Notes: a model not told the origin generated them from the sequence alone. DNA of 59,534 bases from Bacteroidales bacterium (GCA_021740905.1 JAIOYV010000041.1:1-59534), one strand, 5' to 3'. Positions 16,769-26,024 are shown, numbered from the stretch's first letter. Numbers and translations are program-made.

Positions 16769-17820
16769 GACTTGAAGAATTTAAGATAGAATGTGTTCAG
16801 TTCGGGTGTTCTACGCTTGATCTTTTTTCGTACCCCAGCAGGCAATATTTTCAACAGTAGCACATAATACAAATACATTTTTATCACAGCCAACCGGATT
16901 ATGAGCCTTGCCTTCAAACCCCAGGGTATTTTCCTGAATTTCTTTTCATACCCCGCCATTGAGCCGGTTTTGCCCGCAATAAAATCAGCAGTCATCACTT
17001 CCGATTCGGTAAGTTCTTTTTTCCATTTACCGGTATTCGAAGCATCTATCGGAGAGTACAGTTTTTTATGTAATTGCTCTCTGTTTTTTTCTCCATATTG
17101 CTCCAGGCTAAGCTTCTTCGAGTCGTGGAATTTCAATATTTCAGCCTCAAAAGGGATGTTTAGGAACGAGCAAATATCCCGGAGGTGAGACTCGGGCTTG
17201 CTCACAAAGCTTTCGTAATTTAGGGTGAAAATTTGATCGGGGTACTTGCGGGCCAGCTTCCCAATCCTGATAACCGATCGTTTCCATAAATAGATGGTCA
17301 CAGGTTCGATGGCTGATATCAAGCCCGTTTTTTTTACCGAAAGAAAATGATCGCGGTAGTCGCGGACGATATGAATAAATTTGGCATCCGGGAATATCTT
17401 GAGAATAAGCTTTGGGAATTTAGAGTAGGGCGGGTTTTTGTCGCCAAAAGTCAAAATTTCAGATTTGGGAAACACCGATTGAAAATTCAGATAGATTATT
17501 TTAATGATCTTTTGAAAATCGAATTTGCCTTTGGCTTTCAACAAATCTTGCTTTACCTCATTAAAATCGATGGGCCAGAATTCAATGCCGGGCAATTGTT
17601 TTATGGCTTCGATCAACGTTTCGATGGTATTTTCGTTTAATTCTTTCAGATGGCCATACCTTGAATAGATGCGAAGGATGATCGGACATTCTCCTGGTAT
17701 CACCACATTTGGGTGGGCATCAAGGATGGATTGAATGAGGGTTGTCCCCGAACGTGGCCTTCCGATGATGAAGAAGAAGGGGATGTTGGATATATTGCCG
17801 ATCTGCGTATTCGTTGCCAT
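16765..17820 (-). CDS. sulfotransferase family protein, copy 4
   Basis: This 351-residue paralogue is the first gene of the minus-strand operon. It has IIGRPRSGTTLIQSILDAHP, TFGDKNPPYSKFPKL and HIVRDYRDHFLSVKKTG. The alternative methionine is not better placed than the first. Upstream, 17880-18120 holds ACGCGGAT-type repeats and the divergent MBOAT promoter, so the operon promoter must lie within or next to that repeat. Four sulfotransferases suggest several positions on one glycan are sulfated, or acceptors of more than one kind. Confidence 0.85.
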   Translation of the reverse strand: MATNTQIGNISNIPFFFIIGRPRSGTTLIQSILDAHPNVVIPGECPIILRIYSRYGHLKELNENTIETLIEAIKQLPGIEFWPIDFNEVKQDLLKAKGKFDFQKIIKIIYLNFQSVFPKSEILTFGDKNPPYSKFPKLILKIFPDAKFIHIVRDYRDHFLSVKKTGLISAIEPVTIYLWKRSVIRIGKLARKYPDQIFTLNYESFVSKPESHLRDICSFLNIPFEAEILKFHDSKKLSLEQYGEKNREQLHKKLYSPIDASNTGKWKKELTESEVMTADFIAGKTGSMAGYEKKFRKIPWGLKARLIIRLAVIKMYLYYVLLLKILPAGVRKKIKRRTPELNTFYLKFFKS

Positions 17821-17889
17821 TTATTTTCACTTAATCATCAGCAAAGATAATTTGCTTTTCGTTTTCTGACACAGTTTTTCTTTACCGAT

Positions 17890-18145
17890 GTAGATTGACG
17901 CTAAAAAGCACGGATTGCAAATTTTCCGGACGTAGGTGTATGCTGAAAAACACGGATCAAAAAAAAGACCGGGAAATGATTTTGACGCAGGTTGACACGG
18001 AAAAGCGCGGATCAAATAAAAATTAAAAAAAATCCGCGTGATCCGCGTAAACCCGCGTCAAAAAAAAAGATACAGCATTTACTGTGTAAACCTGCGTCAC
18101 AAAAAAGAAACCCGTGTGCTTTGGCGCAATCCCGTGTCAAAAGGA
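17890..18145. repeat. ACGCGGAT-type degenerate repeat with opposed halves
   Basis: Short degenerate monomers related to TGACGCAGGTTGACACGG and AGCGCGGATC run on the plus strand up to about 18010. The complementary forms (ATCCGCGTGATCCGCG, AAACCCGCGTCA, AACCTGCGTCA) then follow. The two halves could fold into a long imperfect hairpin. It lies in the divergent gap between the sulfotransferase operon and the MBOAT gene. A second copy with the same layout is at 36363-36545. Confidence 0.75.
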
Positions 18146-18152
18146 ATTTTCT

Positions 18153-18160
18153 TACTTTTG
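18153..18160 (+). promoter_or_regulatory. -7 element upstream of the MBOAT gene
   Basis: TACTTTTG fits the Bacteroidota -7 consensus TAnnTTTG and lies 18 bp before the chosen ATG at 18179. No well-spaced -33 TTG is evident. Confidence 0.5.
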
Positions 18161-18178
18161 GGCGGCAAATTTTTAAGT

Positions 18179-19621
18179 ATGTTATTCAACTCGTTTCAGT
18201 TTCTTGCATTTTTCCCGCTGGTAATAATCTTTTATTACAGCTTGCCCCATAAATGGCGATGGGCTTTGTTGTTGGCCGCAAGCTATTATTTCTATATGTG
18301 TTGGAAGGCAGAATACATCTTCCTCATCCTTTTTTCAACAGCCATCGACTACTGGGCCGGGCTGCAAATGGGAAAAACCACCGACAGACAAAAACGAAAA
18401 AAATTCCTTGTACTAAGCCTGATCGTCAACCTTGGCCTTTTGTTCAGCTTTAAATATTTCAATTTTGTGAACGATAGCGTGCGCAGCATTTTCGATCATT
18501 ACAACCTATTTTATGGTGTACCGGCCTTTAACGTTTTGCTGCCCGTTGGCATATCCTTTTATACCTTTCAAACCATAAGCTATTCCATTGATATATACAG
18601 GGGCAGGAGTGCTCCCGAAAAACATTTCGGACGTTTTGCCCTGTATGTTGCCTTTTTTCCACAGTTGGTGGCCGGGCCTATCGAGCGTTCCATTAAATTG
18701 CTCCCTCAGTTCAGCAAGAAAATTGAAATGAATGGCGATCAGATTTTAAGCGGACTGAAGCTGATGCTTTGGGGCTTTTTCAAAAAAATTGTGATTGCCG
18801 ACCGCCTGGCCATGTACGTAGGCTCGGTTTTTATGCACCCCGAAGATGCTTATGGGGTCCAGGTGCTCATGGCTAGTTTCCTGCTGCATGTACAAGTTTA
18901 CACCGACCTTTCGGGCTACACCGACATTGCGAGAGGGGCCGCACGGGTAATGGGCATCGACCTGATCAAAAATTTTAATAACCCCTTATTTTCCCGCTCA
19001 CTCTACGATTTTTGGAAGCGTTGGCACATCAGCCTCACCACCTGGTTTACCGATTATCTGTACATCCCGCTTGGGGGCAACCGGGTTGTGAAATGGCGTT
19101 GGTATTATAATATTTTCATTGTCTTCCTAATAAGTGGTTTATGGCATGGTGCCAACTGGACCTTTGTGATGTGGGGCGCTTTGCATGGCTTTTTCCAGTT
19201 GATGGAGATATGGACCGACAAAAGCCGGAAAAAGTTTTTCGACCGTATAGGGATTTCCAAATTCCCAACTTTGATGAAAACGCTGGGGGTATCCGCTCAA
19301 CTGGCCATGCTGAGTACCACTGCCTTGTTTTTTGGTGCCCGGAATATTTCGGAAGCTTTTACCCTTATCAAGCATATTTTCGAAATAGGGAATGTGGGCC
19401 GTACTATTTCCATGTTTATGAGGAACAACGATTACTCGCTTGGTATTGTATTGGTTGCCGCTTTGTTTTTGGTTGAATACCTGCAAAGCAAATACAATTT
19501 GGTAGAATTGCTAAAAGCAAGGTCAGTATTTATGAAATACCCCGTGTACATGGCAGCTATTTTTATGATCCTTATTTTTGGTGTGTTTGAACAATTGGAG
19601 TTTATTTATTTTCAATTTTAG
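18179..19621 (+). CDS. MBOAT family O-acyltransferase (AlgI-like)
   Basis: This 480-residue polytopic membrane protein has the MBOAT hallmarks: FAGPIER-like LVAGPIER, the conserved DFWKRWHISLT, and catalytic histidine in GLWHGANWTF. AlgI-type enzymes move acyl groups across the inner membrane for O-acetylation of exported glycans. I chose ATG 18179 (MLFNSFQFLAFF) over the longer open frame from 18038, because the extra 47 codons are translated repeat DNA with no homologous character and a -7 element lies between the two starts. It ends 3 bp before the SGNH-like partner, a usual pairing for this family. Confidence 0.85.
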   Translation: MLFNSFQFLAFFPLVIIFYYSLPHKWRWALLLAASYYFYMCWKAEYIFLILFSTAIDYWAGLQMGKTTDRQKRKKFLVLSLIVNLGLLFSFKYFNFVNDSVRSIFDHYNLFYGVPAFNVLLPVGISFYTFQTISYSIDIYRGRSAPEKHFGRFALYVAFFPQLVAGPIERSIKLLPQFSKKIEMNGDQILSGLKLMLWGFFKKIVIADRLAMYVGSVFMHPEDAYGVQVLMASFLLHVQVYTDLSGYTDIARGAARVMGIDLIKNFNNPLFSRSLYDFWKRWHISLTTWFTDYLYIPLGGNRVVKWRWYYNIFIVFLISGLWHGANWTFVMWGALHGFFQLMEIWTDKSRKKFFDRIGISKFPTLMKTLGVSAQLAMLSTTALFFGARNISEAFTLIKHIFEIGNVGRTISMFMRNNDYSLGIVLVAALFLVEYLQSKYNLVELLKARSVFMKYPVYMAAIFMILIFGVFEQLEFIYFQF

Positions 19622-19624
19622 TGT

Positions 19625-20593
19625 ATGGGGATGAAGGAAACTTATATTAAACTGCTTACTTTTTTGTTGCTCCTGGTAGGGGCGAATTATATTTTGCATT
19701 ATTCCTATAAGGTGATAATTTATAACAAAACCGACAATGCACGAAAAGAAAAGCAATTTGAAGAATACCATGGCAAGCTAAAATATTTATTTCTGGGCGA
19801 TTCCCATAGCCAAAATACAATTGACCCTTCTCTTATCCCAAATAGTTTTAATTTTTCGTCGGCCAACGAAAACTATATCCAAACTTACTTCAAGCTAAAA
19901 GGGATTGTGAACGAGTTGGGCAGGAAGCCCGAATATGTAGTATTACCTGTCGATCTATCGTCATTTTCATCCTTTCGTACAGGGCGGTTTTTCAATGCTT
20001 CCCTACTTCTTACATTTGCCGATTATCTCGAAATTTCAATTTATGAAAAGGATTTCGCGTATATCCAAACATGGCTGGAAAATGAATTTTTCATGTACGC
20101 TGGGAACTATACTACCATAAGTCGTTTCCTTAGATCACGAAATGATTTCTCGAACATGAAATTGGGTTTTAAAGGGCGTACCGGAAATCTCCTCGATCAA
20201 GTGGATGTACGTGAAGCATGTGAGAAAAAAGCAAAACTATATTTAGATGGATACGATCCCTTCGATGCTATCCTTCGCGATTATTTTGTCAGAATCCTTG
20301 ATTTCTGCCAAAAGCAAGACATTAAGGTTTACCTTATGAAAATGCCTTTGGCAAAAGAGTATGTTGAAGCCTGCAATAAATATTTTTCTGTGGATGATTA
20401 TTACCAGAAAATTTATGCCCTTTCTAGTCGATATCCGTCGGTAAAAAATATTTTCGATTTCCAGGATTATTTTTTCGGACAGCAACATTTTCTAAGAAAC
20501 CCAGATCATGCAAACATGGAAGGGGCGCAAGTATTTTCCACCATGCTGGCCAAAGAGCTAGCTAAATTTGAAAACGATGAACATCCCTTTTAA
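19625..20593 (+). CDS. SGNH hydrolase-like protein, probable acyl-transfer partner of the MBOAT
   Basis: This 322-residue protein has one N-terminal membrane anchor (LLTFLLLLVGANYIL) and a periplasmic domain. FLGDSHSQNT provides the GDSH nucleophile block, and DHANMEGAQ near the C-terminus matches the DxxH catalytic pair position. Proteins of this kind (AlgJ/AlgX/DltD-like) complete acyl transfer from an MBOAT protein to a glycan. A second ATG two codons in is equally plausible. The stop overlaps the start of the aminotransferase gene, so the three genes form one operon. Confidence 0.7.
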   Translation: MGMKETYIKLLTFLLLLVGANYILHYSYKVIIYNKTDNARKEKQFEEYHGKLKYLFLGDSHSQNTIDPSLIPNSFNFSSANENYIQTYFKLKGIVNELGRKPEYVVLPVDLSSFSSFRTGRFFNASLLLTFADYLEISIYEKDFAYIQTWLENEFFMYAGNYTTISRFLRSRNDFSNMKLGFKGRTGNLLDQVDVREACEKKAKLYLDGYDPFDAILRDYFVRILDFCQKQDIKVYLMKMPLAKEYVEACNKYFSVDDYYQKIYALSSRYPSVKNIFDFQDYFFGQQHFLRNPDHANMEGAQVFSTMLAKELAKFENDEHPF

Positions 20594-21704
20594 TAAGCCC
20601 TGGTTTACAGGCGATGAGCCAGGGATGCTCGCGCAGGCAGCCCAATCTGGCCATATTAGCGGGAATGGTAGTTTTACCCGCAAGTGTCAGCATTTCTTCG
20701 AGGAAAGGTATGGGTTCGGAAAAACATTCCTCACATCCTCGTGCACCGATGCCTTGGAAATGGCCGCCATCCTTGCCGGGATAAAACAAGGCGATGAGGT
20801 AATTTGTCCCTCCTTTGCATTTGTATCCACGGCCAATGCCTTTGTGCTGCGCGGGGCAAAAATGGTTTTGGCCGATTCGTACGAAAACCACCCCAACATC
20901 GATGCCGACAAAATAGAGGGATTGATCACCCCAAAAACAAAAGCCATCGTAGTGATCCATTACGCAGGTGTGGCCTGCGACATGGACAAAATAATGGCAC
21001 TGGCCAATACCTATAATTTGTTTGTGATCGAAGATGCCGCCCAAGCTATCGATTCCTATTACAAAGGGAAAGCACTGGGTTCGATCGGTCATTTTGCAGC
21101 CTTTTCGTTCCACGAAACCAAAAATATTATTTCGGGCGAAGGAGGTTTGCTGGCAGTAAACGACGATCGTTTTACTGAACGGGCTGAGATAATTTGGGAA
21201 AAGGGAACCAACCGGGCAGCCTTTTTTAGGGGCGAGGTCGATAAATATCGGTGGGTCGACATCGGCTCTTCGTTTCTCCCATCCGATCTAATTGCAGCCT
21301 TTTTGTATGCCCAGCTAAGGTCGTTGGAACATATCCAAATACGCAGAAAAGAAATCTGGCAGAAGTATCACGATGGATTGATTTTCCTGGAGGAAGCAGG
21401 GCATTTCTTCTTGCCAAATATCCCAACTTATGCCAGCAACAACGCCCACCTGTTTTACTTGCTTGCCCAAACCAACGAACAGCGCAATGGTCTTTTATCC
21501 TTTTTAAAAAAACAGGGCATACATGCTGTTTTTCACTACCTACCCTTGCACACAAGCCCTTTTTATGCTGAAAAACACGATGGCCGCAAGCTGAACAATT
21601 CAATCCGCTTTTCTGAAACATTGCTTCGCTTGCCCTTTTTCTATGAGCTTAAGGATGAGGAACAGGAGTTTGTTGTCGGGCAAATTCGTAGGTATTTTAG
21701 GTGA
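20577..21704 (+). CDS. wecE: WecE-type dTDP-4-amino-4,6-dideoxygalactose transaminase
   Basis: This 375-residue DegT/DnrJ/EryC1/StrS aminotransferase begins MNIPFNKPWFTGDE, as in RffA/WecE, and carries TSSCTDALEMAA, IEDAAQAIDS and the PLP lysine in FSFHETKNIISGEGG. WecE converts dTDP-4-keto-6-deoxyglucose to dTDP-Fuc4N. ATG 20577 is preferred over 20568, because the match to the family begins there and it overlaps the preceding stop. With the acyltransferase genes it points to an amino-sugar-containing surface glycan. Confidence 0.85.
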   Translation: MNIPFNKPWFTGDEPGMLAQAAQSGHISGNGSFTRKCQHFFEERYGFGKTFLTSSCTDALEMAAILAGIKQGDEVICPSFAFVSTANAFVLRGAKMVLADSYENHPNIDADKIEGLITPKTKAIVVIHYAGVACDMDKIMALANTYNLFVIEDAAQAIDSYYKGKALGSIGHFAAFSFHETKNIISGEGGLLAVNDDRFTERAEIIWEKGTNRAAFFRGEVDKYRWVDIGSSFLPSDLIAAFLYAQLRSLEHIQIRRKEIWQKYHDGLIFLEEAGHFFLPNIPTYASNNAHLFYLLAQTNEQRNGLLSFLKKQGIHAVFHYLPLHTSPFYAEKHDGRKLNNSIRFSETLLRLPFFYELKDEEQEFVVGQIRRYFR

Positions 21705-21713
21705 TGAAGTTGG

Positions 21714-21790
21714 AGGTTGAGAAGTTGAGAAGTTCTGAGTTGAAGAGTTCTGAGTTGAAAAGTTTAGAAGTTTGGAGTTGGAAAGTTCAG
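21714..21790. repeat. GAGTTGAAAAGTTCTGAG-type tandem repeat, left arm
   Basis: Degenerate monomers of GAAGTTCTGAGTTGAAGAG type begin 10 bp after the wecE stop. The complementary arm is at 23668-23735, on the other side of the IS701 element. From 21791 to 22027 I see no gene. Confidence 0.7.
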
Positions 21791-22031
21791 ACCATACTAT
21801 AATCAGAATTCCTGGTCTTTCGTAATTTGCAATGTCGCATTTAAGACATTTATTTTTTTTTGGTCGAAATAAGTAAGGAAATCATTCAAATTAACTTCAC
21901 CCATTCGGTACACGATTTTCGGGAAGTTATTTTGAAAGGTTTTCTAAAACAACAGGTATTCGATAAAATTCCCATTTCAAACATCAGAAAGTACCTAGTT
22001 GCTGTATTCTATTTTTAATTGCATTGCCTAG

Positions 22032-23574
22032 TACTACTTTTAGACTCTGGCACAATTCTCTAATTCTGATCTTTTTTTCTGTCTTTCAAATGAATACATG
22101 ATGTCTTTGTGCCTGGCTTTGTGACGTGTTATCATCTGCCTCCAGATTTGTTGGTATTGCTCCTCTGTCCCAAACAATTGTGCAATGATGAGGATCCTTG
22201 CATCCCTTGTGCTCATTAAGGGATAGTGGTTTTTGTGGGCAGCCCTTTCCTTTAGCAAAAAGAAGGCAGCAAGCATTACCAAGGCATGATGGTGGTGCCA
22301 ACCCACCCACTTTCTTACTTGGTAATCGGATAAGCCAATCTCGTTCTTTGTGTCATCAAAACATCGTTCGACCCAATATCGCTGCGATTGGAAATATGCA
22401 AATTCTTTTAACGTATATTCATTTATATCAGCATTGCTGAAACTATACTTTGTCCTTTTTTGTTTATCACGTGAACGTGTAATGATCAAGGTGCGTAGCC
22501 TTGCCTGTTCTTCTTCCCCATCCCAATGCCAGACCTTGCATACATGAATATTTAAAACAAGCCAGCCTTTTGCCGTTTTTCTTACCTTGACTTTCGACCA
22601 GTCATTCTTCGTGAGCCCTTTGGCATATTCATCTAGCCTAATGGTTGCAACATCAGCTTGTAACTTTTGGGATGGACGGCCCCGATTCCCAGTGTTGACT
22701 GGTTTGCTTAACGTAGGCTCTGAAAGGAAAACCCGTTCATCCTTATGTACATCCAATAGGTACATCAAGCCCCTTTCATCAAGGCCTTTGGTGAGCTCGG
22801 TATTGTGCCCATAAAGACCGTCACCTCCGATCCAGTCAAATTCCACCCCTTTCAAAATATCATGATCTATCATTTCCAGGGCCAGTTGGGGTTTGGTCCG
22901 ATAAATGGCCTCGCCCTTGGGGATACCTGCTTTTTCACACCTTTTAGGGTCGTCTGTCCATGTCTTGGGCAGGAACAATTTCTCATTTATCAGGGTTGCC
23001 TCTGTACCGTTGCACAAGCTGGCGTAAACGCCCACCTGACAGTTGTCGACCTTACCAATGACCCCGGCATACTGGCGGCCAACACCAACGGATGACTTGC
23101 CTTTTTTTAAATGGGAAGACTCGTCAATGATATAGCCAGTAGGCGTGCTATTGGCCTTTTTCCTTGCCAACATAAAACTTGAAACCTGCCCCGCTAGGTT
23201 GTCCAAAACATCGCGGGCAGACCATTTTGATTCACTTATGAAATGGTGGTATGCGTGGTAATTTTCCTTGTCGTTTACTTCATCGATCCTTTCCATATTG
23301 GCATGACCTTTTTCGCATTTCAACAAACCACACAAATAGCTTTCTGCCATCGGTGTATTGTTCCTGGTGTAGACTATAAAATTTGGGGAGAAATCAGAAA
23401 TGAAATCACTTATCCCCTGATTACCAGCGAATAAGTATTCCTTCTCATAATGTCCAAATTTTAGGTTTTCATATTTATTAAATTTACATTCATTCCTTGT
23501 CCGCGATTCAAATCTGACATAAAGATACAGATATACAATGTCTTATGCAAATATTTTAAAGTCTAAAAGTAGTA
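22032..23574. mobile_element. IS701-family insertion sequence
   Basis: Ends TACTACTTTTAGACT at 22032-22046 and its exact complement at 23560-23574 form 15-bp perfect inverted repeats. CTAG directly flanks both ends (22028-22031 and 23575-23578), matching the YTAG target duplication known for IS701 elements. The single transposase gene runs on the minus strand and its stop codon lies inside the left terminal repeat. The element is about 1.54 kb and appears intact. Confidence 0.9.
22040..23350 (-). CDS. IS701-family transposase
   Basis: This 436-residue DDE transposase of the IS4/IS701 superfamily has YIIDESSHLKKGKSSVGVGRQY, GGDGLYGH and the C-terminal YWVERCFDDTKNEIGLSDYQVR block carrying the third acidic residue. 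The frame stays open upstream of the first ATG and continues to resemble the family N-terminus (ISDFISDFSPNFIVYTRN). No in-frame ATG or GTG was found before that, so the true start is uncertain and may be a rare codon. The stop lies inside the terminal inverted repeat. Confidence 0.85.
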   Translation of the reverse strand: MAESYLCGLLKCEKGHANMERIDEVNDKENYHAYHHFISESKWSARDVLDNLAGQVSSFMLARKKANSTPTGYIIDESSHLKKGKSSVGVGRQYAGVIGKVDNCQVGVYASLCNGTEATLINEKLFLPKTWTDDPKRCEKAGIPKGEAIYRTKPQLALEMIDHDILKGVEFDWIGGDGLYGHNTELTKGLDERGLMYLLDVHKDERVFLSEPTLSKPVNTGNRGRPSQKLQADVATIRLDEYAKGLTKNDWSKVKVRKTAKGWLVLNIHVCKVWHWDGEEEQARLRTLIITRSRDKQKRTKYSFSNADINEYTLKEFAYFQSQRYWVERCFDDTKNEIGLSDYQVRKWVGWHHHHALVMLAAFFLLKERAAHKNHYPLMSTRDARILIIAQLFGTEEQYQQIWRQMITRHKARHKDIMYSFERQKKRSELENCARV

Positions 23575-23667
23575 CTAGAGGCTGCCCATAATCCACGAAC
23601 GTAAGGAAGCACTGCCGTTCGTCTCTACCCGGCCAGCAACCACCTCGTTGATCTCAGGACTCACTGA

Positions 23668-23735
23668 ATTTAAAACTTTGAACTCCTCAACTCCGAACTC
23701 TTTCAACTCTTTAACATTCATCTCTTCAACTTTCC
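23668..23735. repeat. GAGTTGAAAAGTTCTGAG-type tandem repeat, right (inverted) arm
   Basis: AACTTTGAACTCCTCAACTC, AACTCTTTCAACTC and ATCTCTTCAAC are complementary to the arm at 21714-21790. Without the IS the two arms would be about 400 bp apart, between wecE and fur. The rest of 23579-23869 has no gene; the fur promoter must lie in its AT-rich last 100 bp. Confidence 0.7.
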
Positions 23736-23869
23736 AATACCAGCCCCTCTTTTATAAATAATACTTTCAGCATTTTCGCCTGTCATCACAGCGTTAAGTC
23801 TATTTATTCTAAATAAAAATTGCGAATTCAAAATAATATTCTCATTTTTACAGTCTATTTTAATTTAGA

Positions 23870-24331
23870 TTGATTATGATTTGTGAAGAAACTAAGACTA
23901 CTGTCAAACAAATGTTTACAGAATATCTTCAAAAGAAAGGTCATAGAAAAACTCCTGAGAGGTATGCTATCCTTGATGAGATTTATTCCCGCGACGGGCA
24001 CTTCGACATTGAGTCGCTTTACATTTTCATGAAGAATAAAAATTATCGGGTAAGTCGGGCTACCTTGTACAATACCATTGAGTTATTACTGGAATGTGGC
24101 CTGGTCATAAAGCATCAGTTCGGCAAGAACATTGCTCAATTCGAGAAAGCCTACGAATGTAAACAGCACGACCACCTGATCTGCACCAAATGTGGCAAGA
24201 TTATCGAATTTTGCGATCCTCGTGTTCAGGAAATTCAAAACACAGCCGCCGATCTCAACGATTTTAAAATATCCTATCATTCGCTTTATTTCTATGGCGA
24301 ATGTAGCGATTGCATGGAAGTGGAAGAGTAA
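23870..24331 (+). CDS. fur: Fur family transcriptional regulator
   Basis: This 153-residue protein has an N-terminal winged helix ([20 protein letters not shown], then [15 protein letters not shown] as recognition helix) and a C-terminal dimerisation domain. The metal-binding [15 protein letters not shown] and the second pair ECSDC give two CxxC motifs for a structural zinc. Whether it senses iron, peroxide or zinc is not decided by sequence. A second ATG two codons in is possible. The fur-purA order is common in Bacteroidota. Confidence 0.9.
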   Translation: MIMICEETKTTVKQMFTEYLQKKGHRKTPERYAILDEIYSRDGHFDIESLYIFMKNKNYRVSRATLYNTIELLLECGLVIKHQFGKNIAQFEKAYECKQHDHLICTKCGKIIEFCDPRVQEIQNTAADLNDFKISYHSLYFYGECSDCMEVEE

Positions 24332-24333
24332 TC

Positions 24334-24654
24334 CAGTCTCCAGTCCACAGTTGGCGGTCATCAGTCGGCAGTTGGCAATTGGCAATTGGCAGTCATCAGT
24401 AGGATAACCTTTAATCTACAGTCCAAAGTAGAAAATCCTTAATAGTCAGGTTTTAGATGCTTTACATCGCGCTGGACAAATTTCCGTAGACTTTCTTTTA
24501 ATCTTGAATACAAAAAACTATTGTCAATAAGTGATTGCCGATTGCAGATTTGGGAATTACTGGCTGTCGACTGGTGACTGACTGAAACCTACTGAATGAG
24601 GACTGCCGAATGGGAACTGAGGACTGAGGACTGAGGACTGAAGACTGAAGACTG
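24334..24654. repeat. opposed CAGTC/GACTG tandem repeat arms between fur and purA
   Basis: The left arm (24334-24402) is built of CAGTCTCCAGTCCACAGT and TTGGCAATTGGC-like monomers. The right arm (24590-24654) ends in GACTGAGGACTGAAGACTG. Its reverse complement aligns imperfectly along the whole left arm and both finish in CAGTAGG, so the gap can form a stem of about 65-70 bp. No gene lies between 24332 and 24752; purA's promoter must be in the last 90 bp. Confidence 0.75.
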
Positions 24655-24752
24655 TTAATATCTTTATAAAAAAAGAGAAAACTCTGCCTTTCCGTTTGGA
24701 ATTTATTCCATAGTTTTATGGGTTTTTTGAACTGAAATATAAAATACTGTAA

Positions 24753-26024
24753 ATGAAAGTTGATGTATTGTTAGGCCTGCAATGGGGCGACGAAGGAAAA
24801 GGTAAAATAGTTGATGTACTTACCCCTAAATATGATGTGATTGCCCGTTTTCAGGGTGGGCCAAATGCGGGCCACTCGCTCGAATTCAATGAGATCAAAC
24901 ATGTACTCCATACAATTCCGTCCGGGATATTTCATCCTGACAAGAAAAATGTGATTGGCAACGGAGTGGTTATCGACCCCGTAATCTTTAAAAAGGAAGT
25001 AGAAGAAGTTACCAAACTGGGTGTCGATCTAACAAAGAACCTACTGATCTCGAAAAAAGCCCATCTGATCTTGCCATCGCACCGTGCTCTCGATGCTGCC
25101 TCCGAAGCAGCCAAAGGAAATTCAAAAATAGGCTCTACCTTAAAAGGCATTGGCCCAACTTACATGGACAAAACAGGACGGAATGGTTTGCGGGTTGGTG
25201 ATACCTTGTCACCAAATTTCATGGAAAAATACAAGCAGCTAAAAGAGAAACATAACAGTTTGCTGGGTATGTACGATTTCAAACCTGAGATTTCGGATTA
25301 TGAAAAACAGTGGTTCGAGGGAGTTGAATTCCTGAAATCGTTTACCATCATCGACAGCGAATATGCCATCAATAATTACCTTGCCGAAGGAAAAGCCGTG
25401 CTTGCCGAAGGTGCCCAGGGAACTTTGTTGGACATTGATTTTGGCTCGTATCCCTTTGTCACTTCCTCGAACACGATATGTGCCGGGGCCTGCACAGGTT
25501 TAGGTGTTGCCCCAAATCGGATTGGCGAAGTTTTCGGGATTTTCAAAGCCTACTGCACCCGCGTGGGCAGTGGCCCTTTCCCTACCGAACTTTCGGATGA
25601 TACCGGCGCAAAACTGCAAAAGTGTGGGCACGAGTTTGGTGCCACCACTGGCCGTCCCCGCCGCTGTGGCTGGCTCGACATGGTGGCCCTAAAATATTCG
25701 GTGATGATTAACGGCGTAACCAGCCTGATAATGACCAAAGCCGATGTGCTCGACACCTTCGACACGATTAAAGTATGTGTGGCCTACAACCAGGATGGCA
25801 AAATGACCGAGCTTTTCCCTTTCGATACAGAAGCGAAATTCGACCCGGTGTATCTCGAATTTGACGGTTGGAACATCGACACCACCAAGCTTCGCCACCA
25901 AAACGAATTCCCCGAAGAACTAAACGCCTACATCAATTTTATTGAAGAAGAACTGGGCATTCCGGTTCAGTATGTTTCGGTAGGACCTGATCGGGAACAG
26001 ATTATTGAGTTGGGGGAGGAATAA
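24753..26024 (+). CDS. purA: adenylosuccinate synthetase
   Basis: This 423-residue enzyme condenses IMP and aspartate using GTP, the first committed step from IMP to AMP. The N-terminal LGLQWGDEGKGKIVD holds the catalytic aspartate and GTP P-loop; GGPNAGHS, KGIGPTYMDK, the IMP-binding LAEGAQGTLLDIDFGSYPF and GRPRRCGWLD are all present. Full length for the family. It follows fur in the same direction, separated by the 420-bp repeat-bearing gap, so it probably has its own promoter. Confidence 0.95.
   Translation: MKVDVLLGLQWGDEGKGKIVDVLTPKYDVIARFQGGPNAGHSLEFNEIKHVLHTIPSGIFHPDKKNVIGNGVVIDPVIFKKEVEEVTKLGVDLTKNLLISKKAHLILPSHRALDAASEAAKGNSKIGSTLKGIGPTYMDKTGRNGLRVGDTLSPNFMEKYKQLKEKHNSLLGMYDFKPEISDYEKQWFEGVEFLKSFTIIDSEYAINNYLAEGKAVLAEGAQGTLLDIDFGSYPFVTSSNTICAGACTGLGVAPNRIGEVFGIFKAYCTRVGSGPFPTELSDDTGAKLQKCGHEFGATTGRPRRCGWLDMVALKYSVMINGVTSLIMTKADVLDTFDTIKVCVAYNQDGKMTELFPFDTEAKFDPVYLEFDGWNIDTTKLRHQNEFPEELNAYINFIEEELGIPVQYVSVGPDREQIIELGEE

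Noticed and set aside
18038-18178. N-terminal extension of the MBOAT gene
   Set aside because: The 47 extra codons are a translation of the ACGCGGAT-type repeats, a -7 element lies between, and the family starts at the hydrophobic MLFNSF segment.
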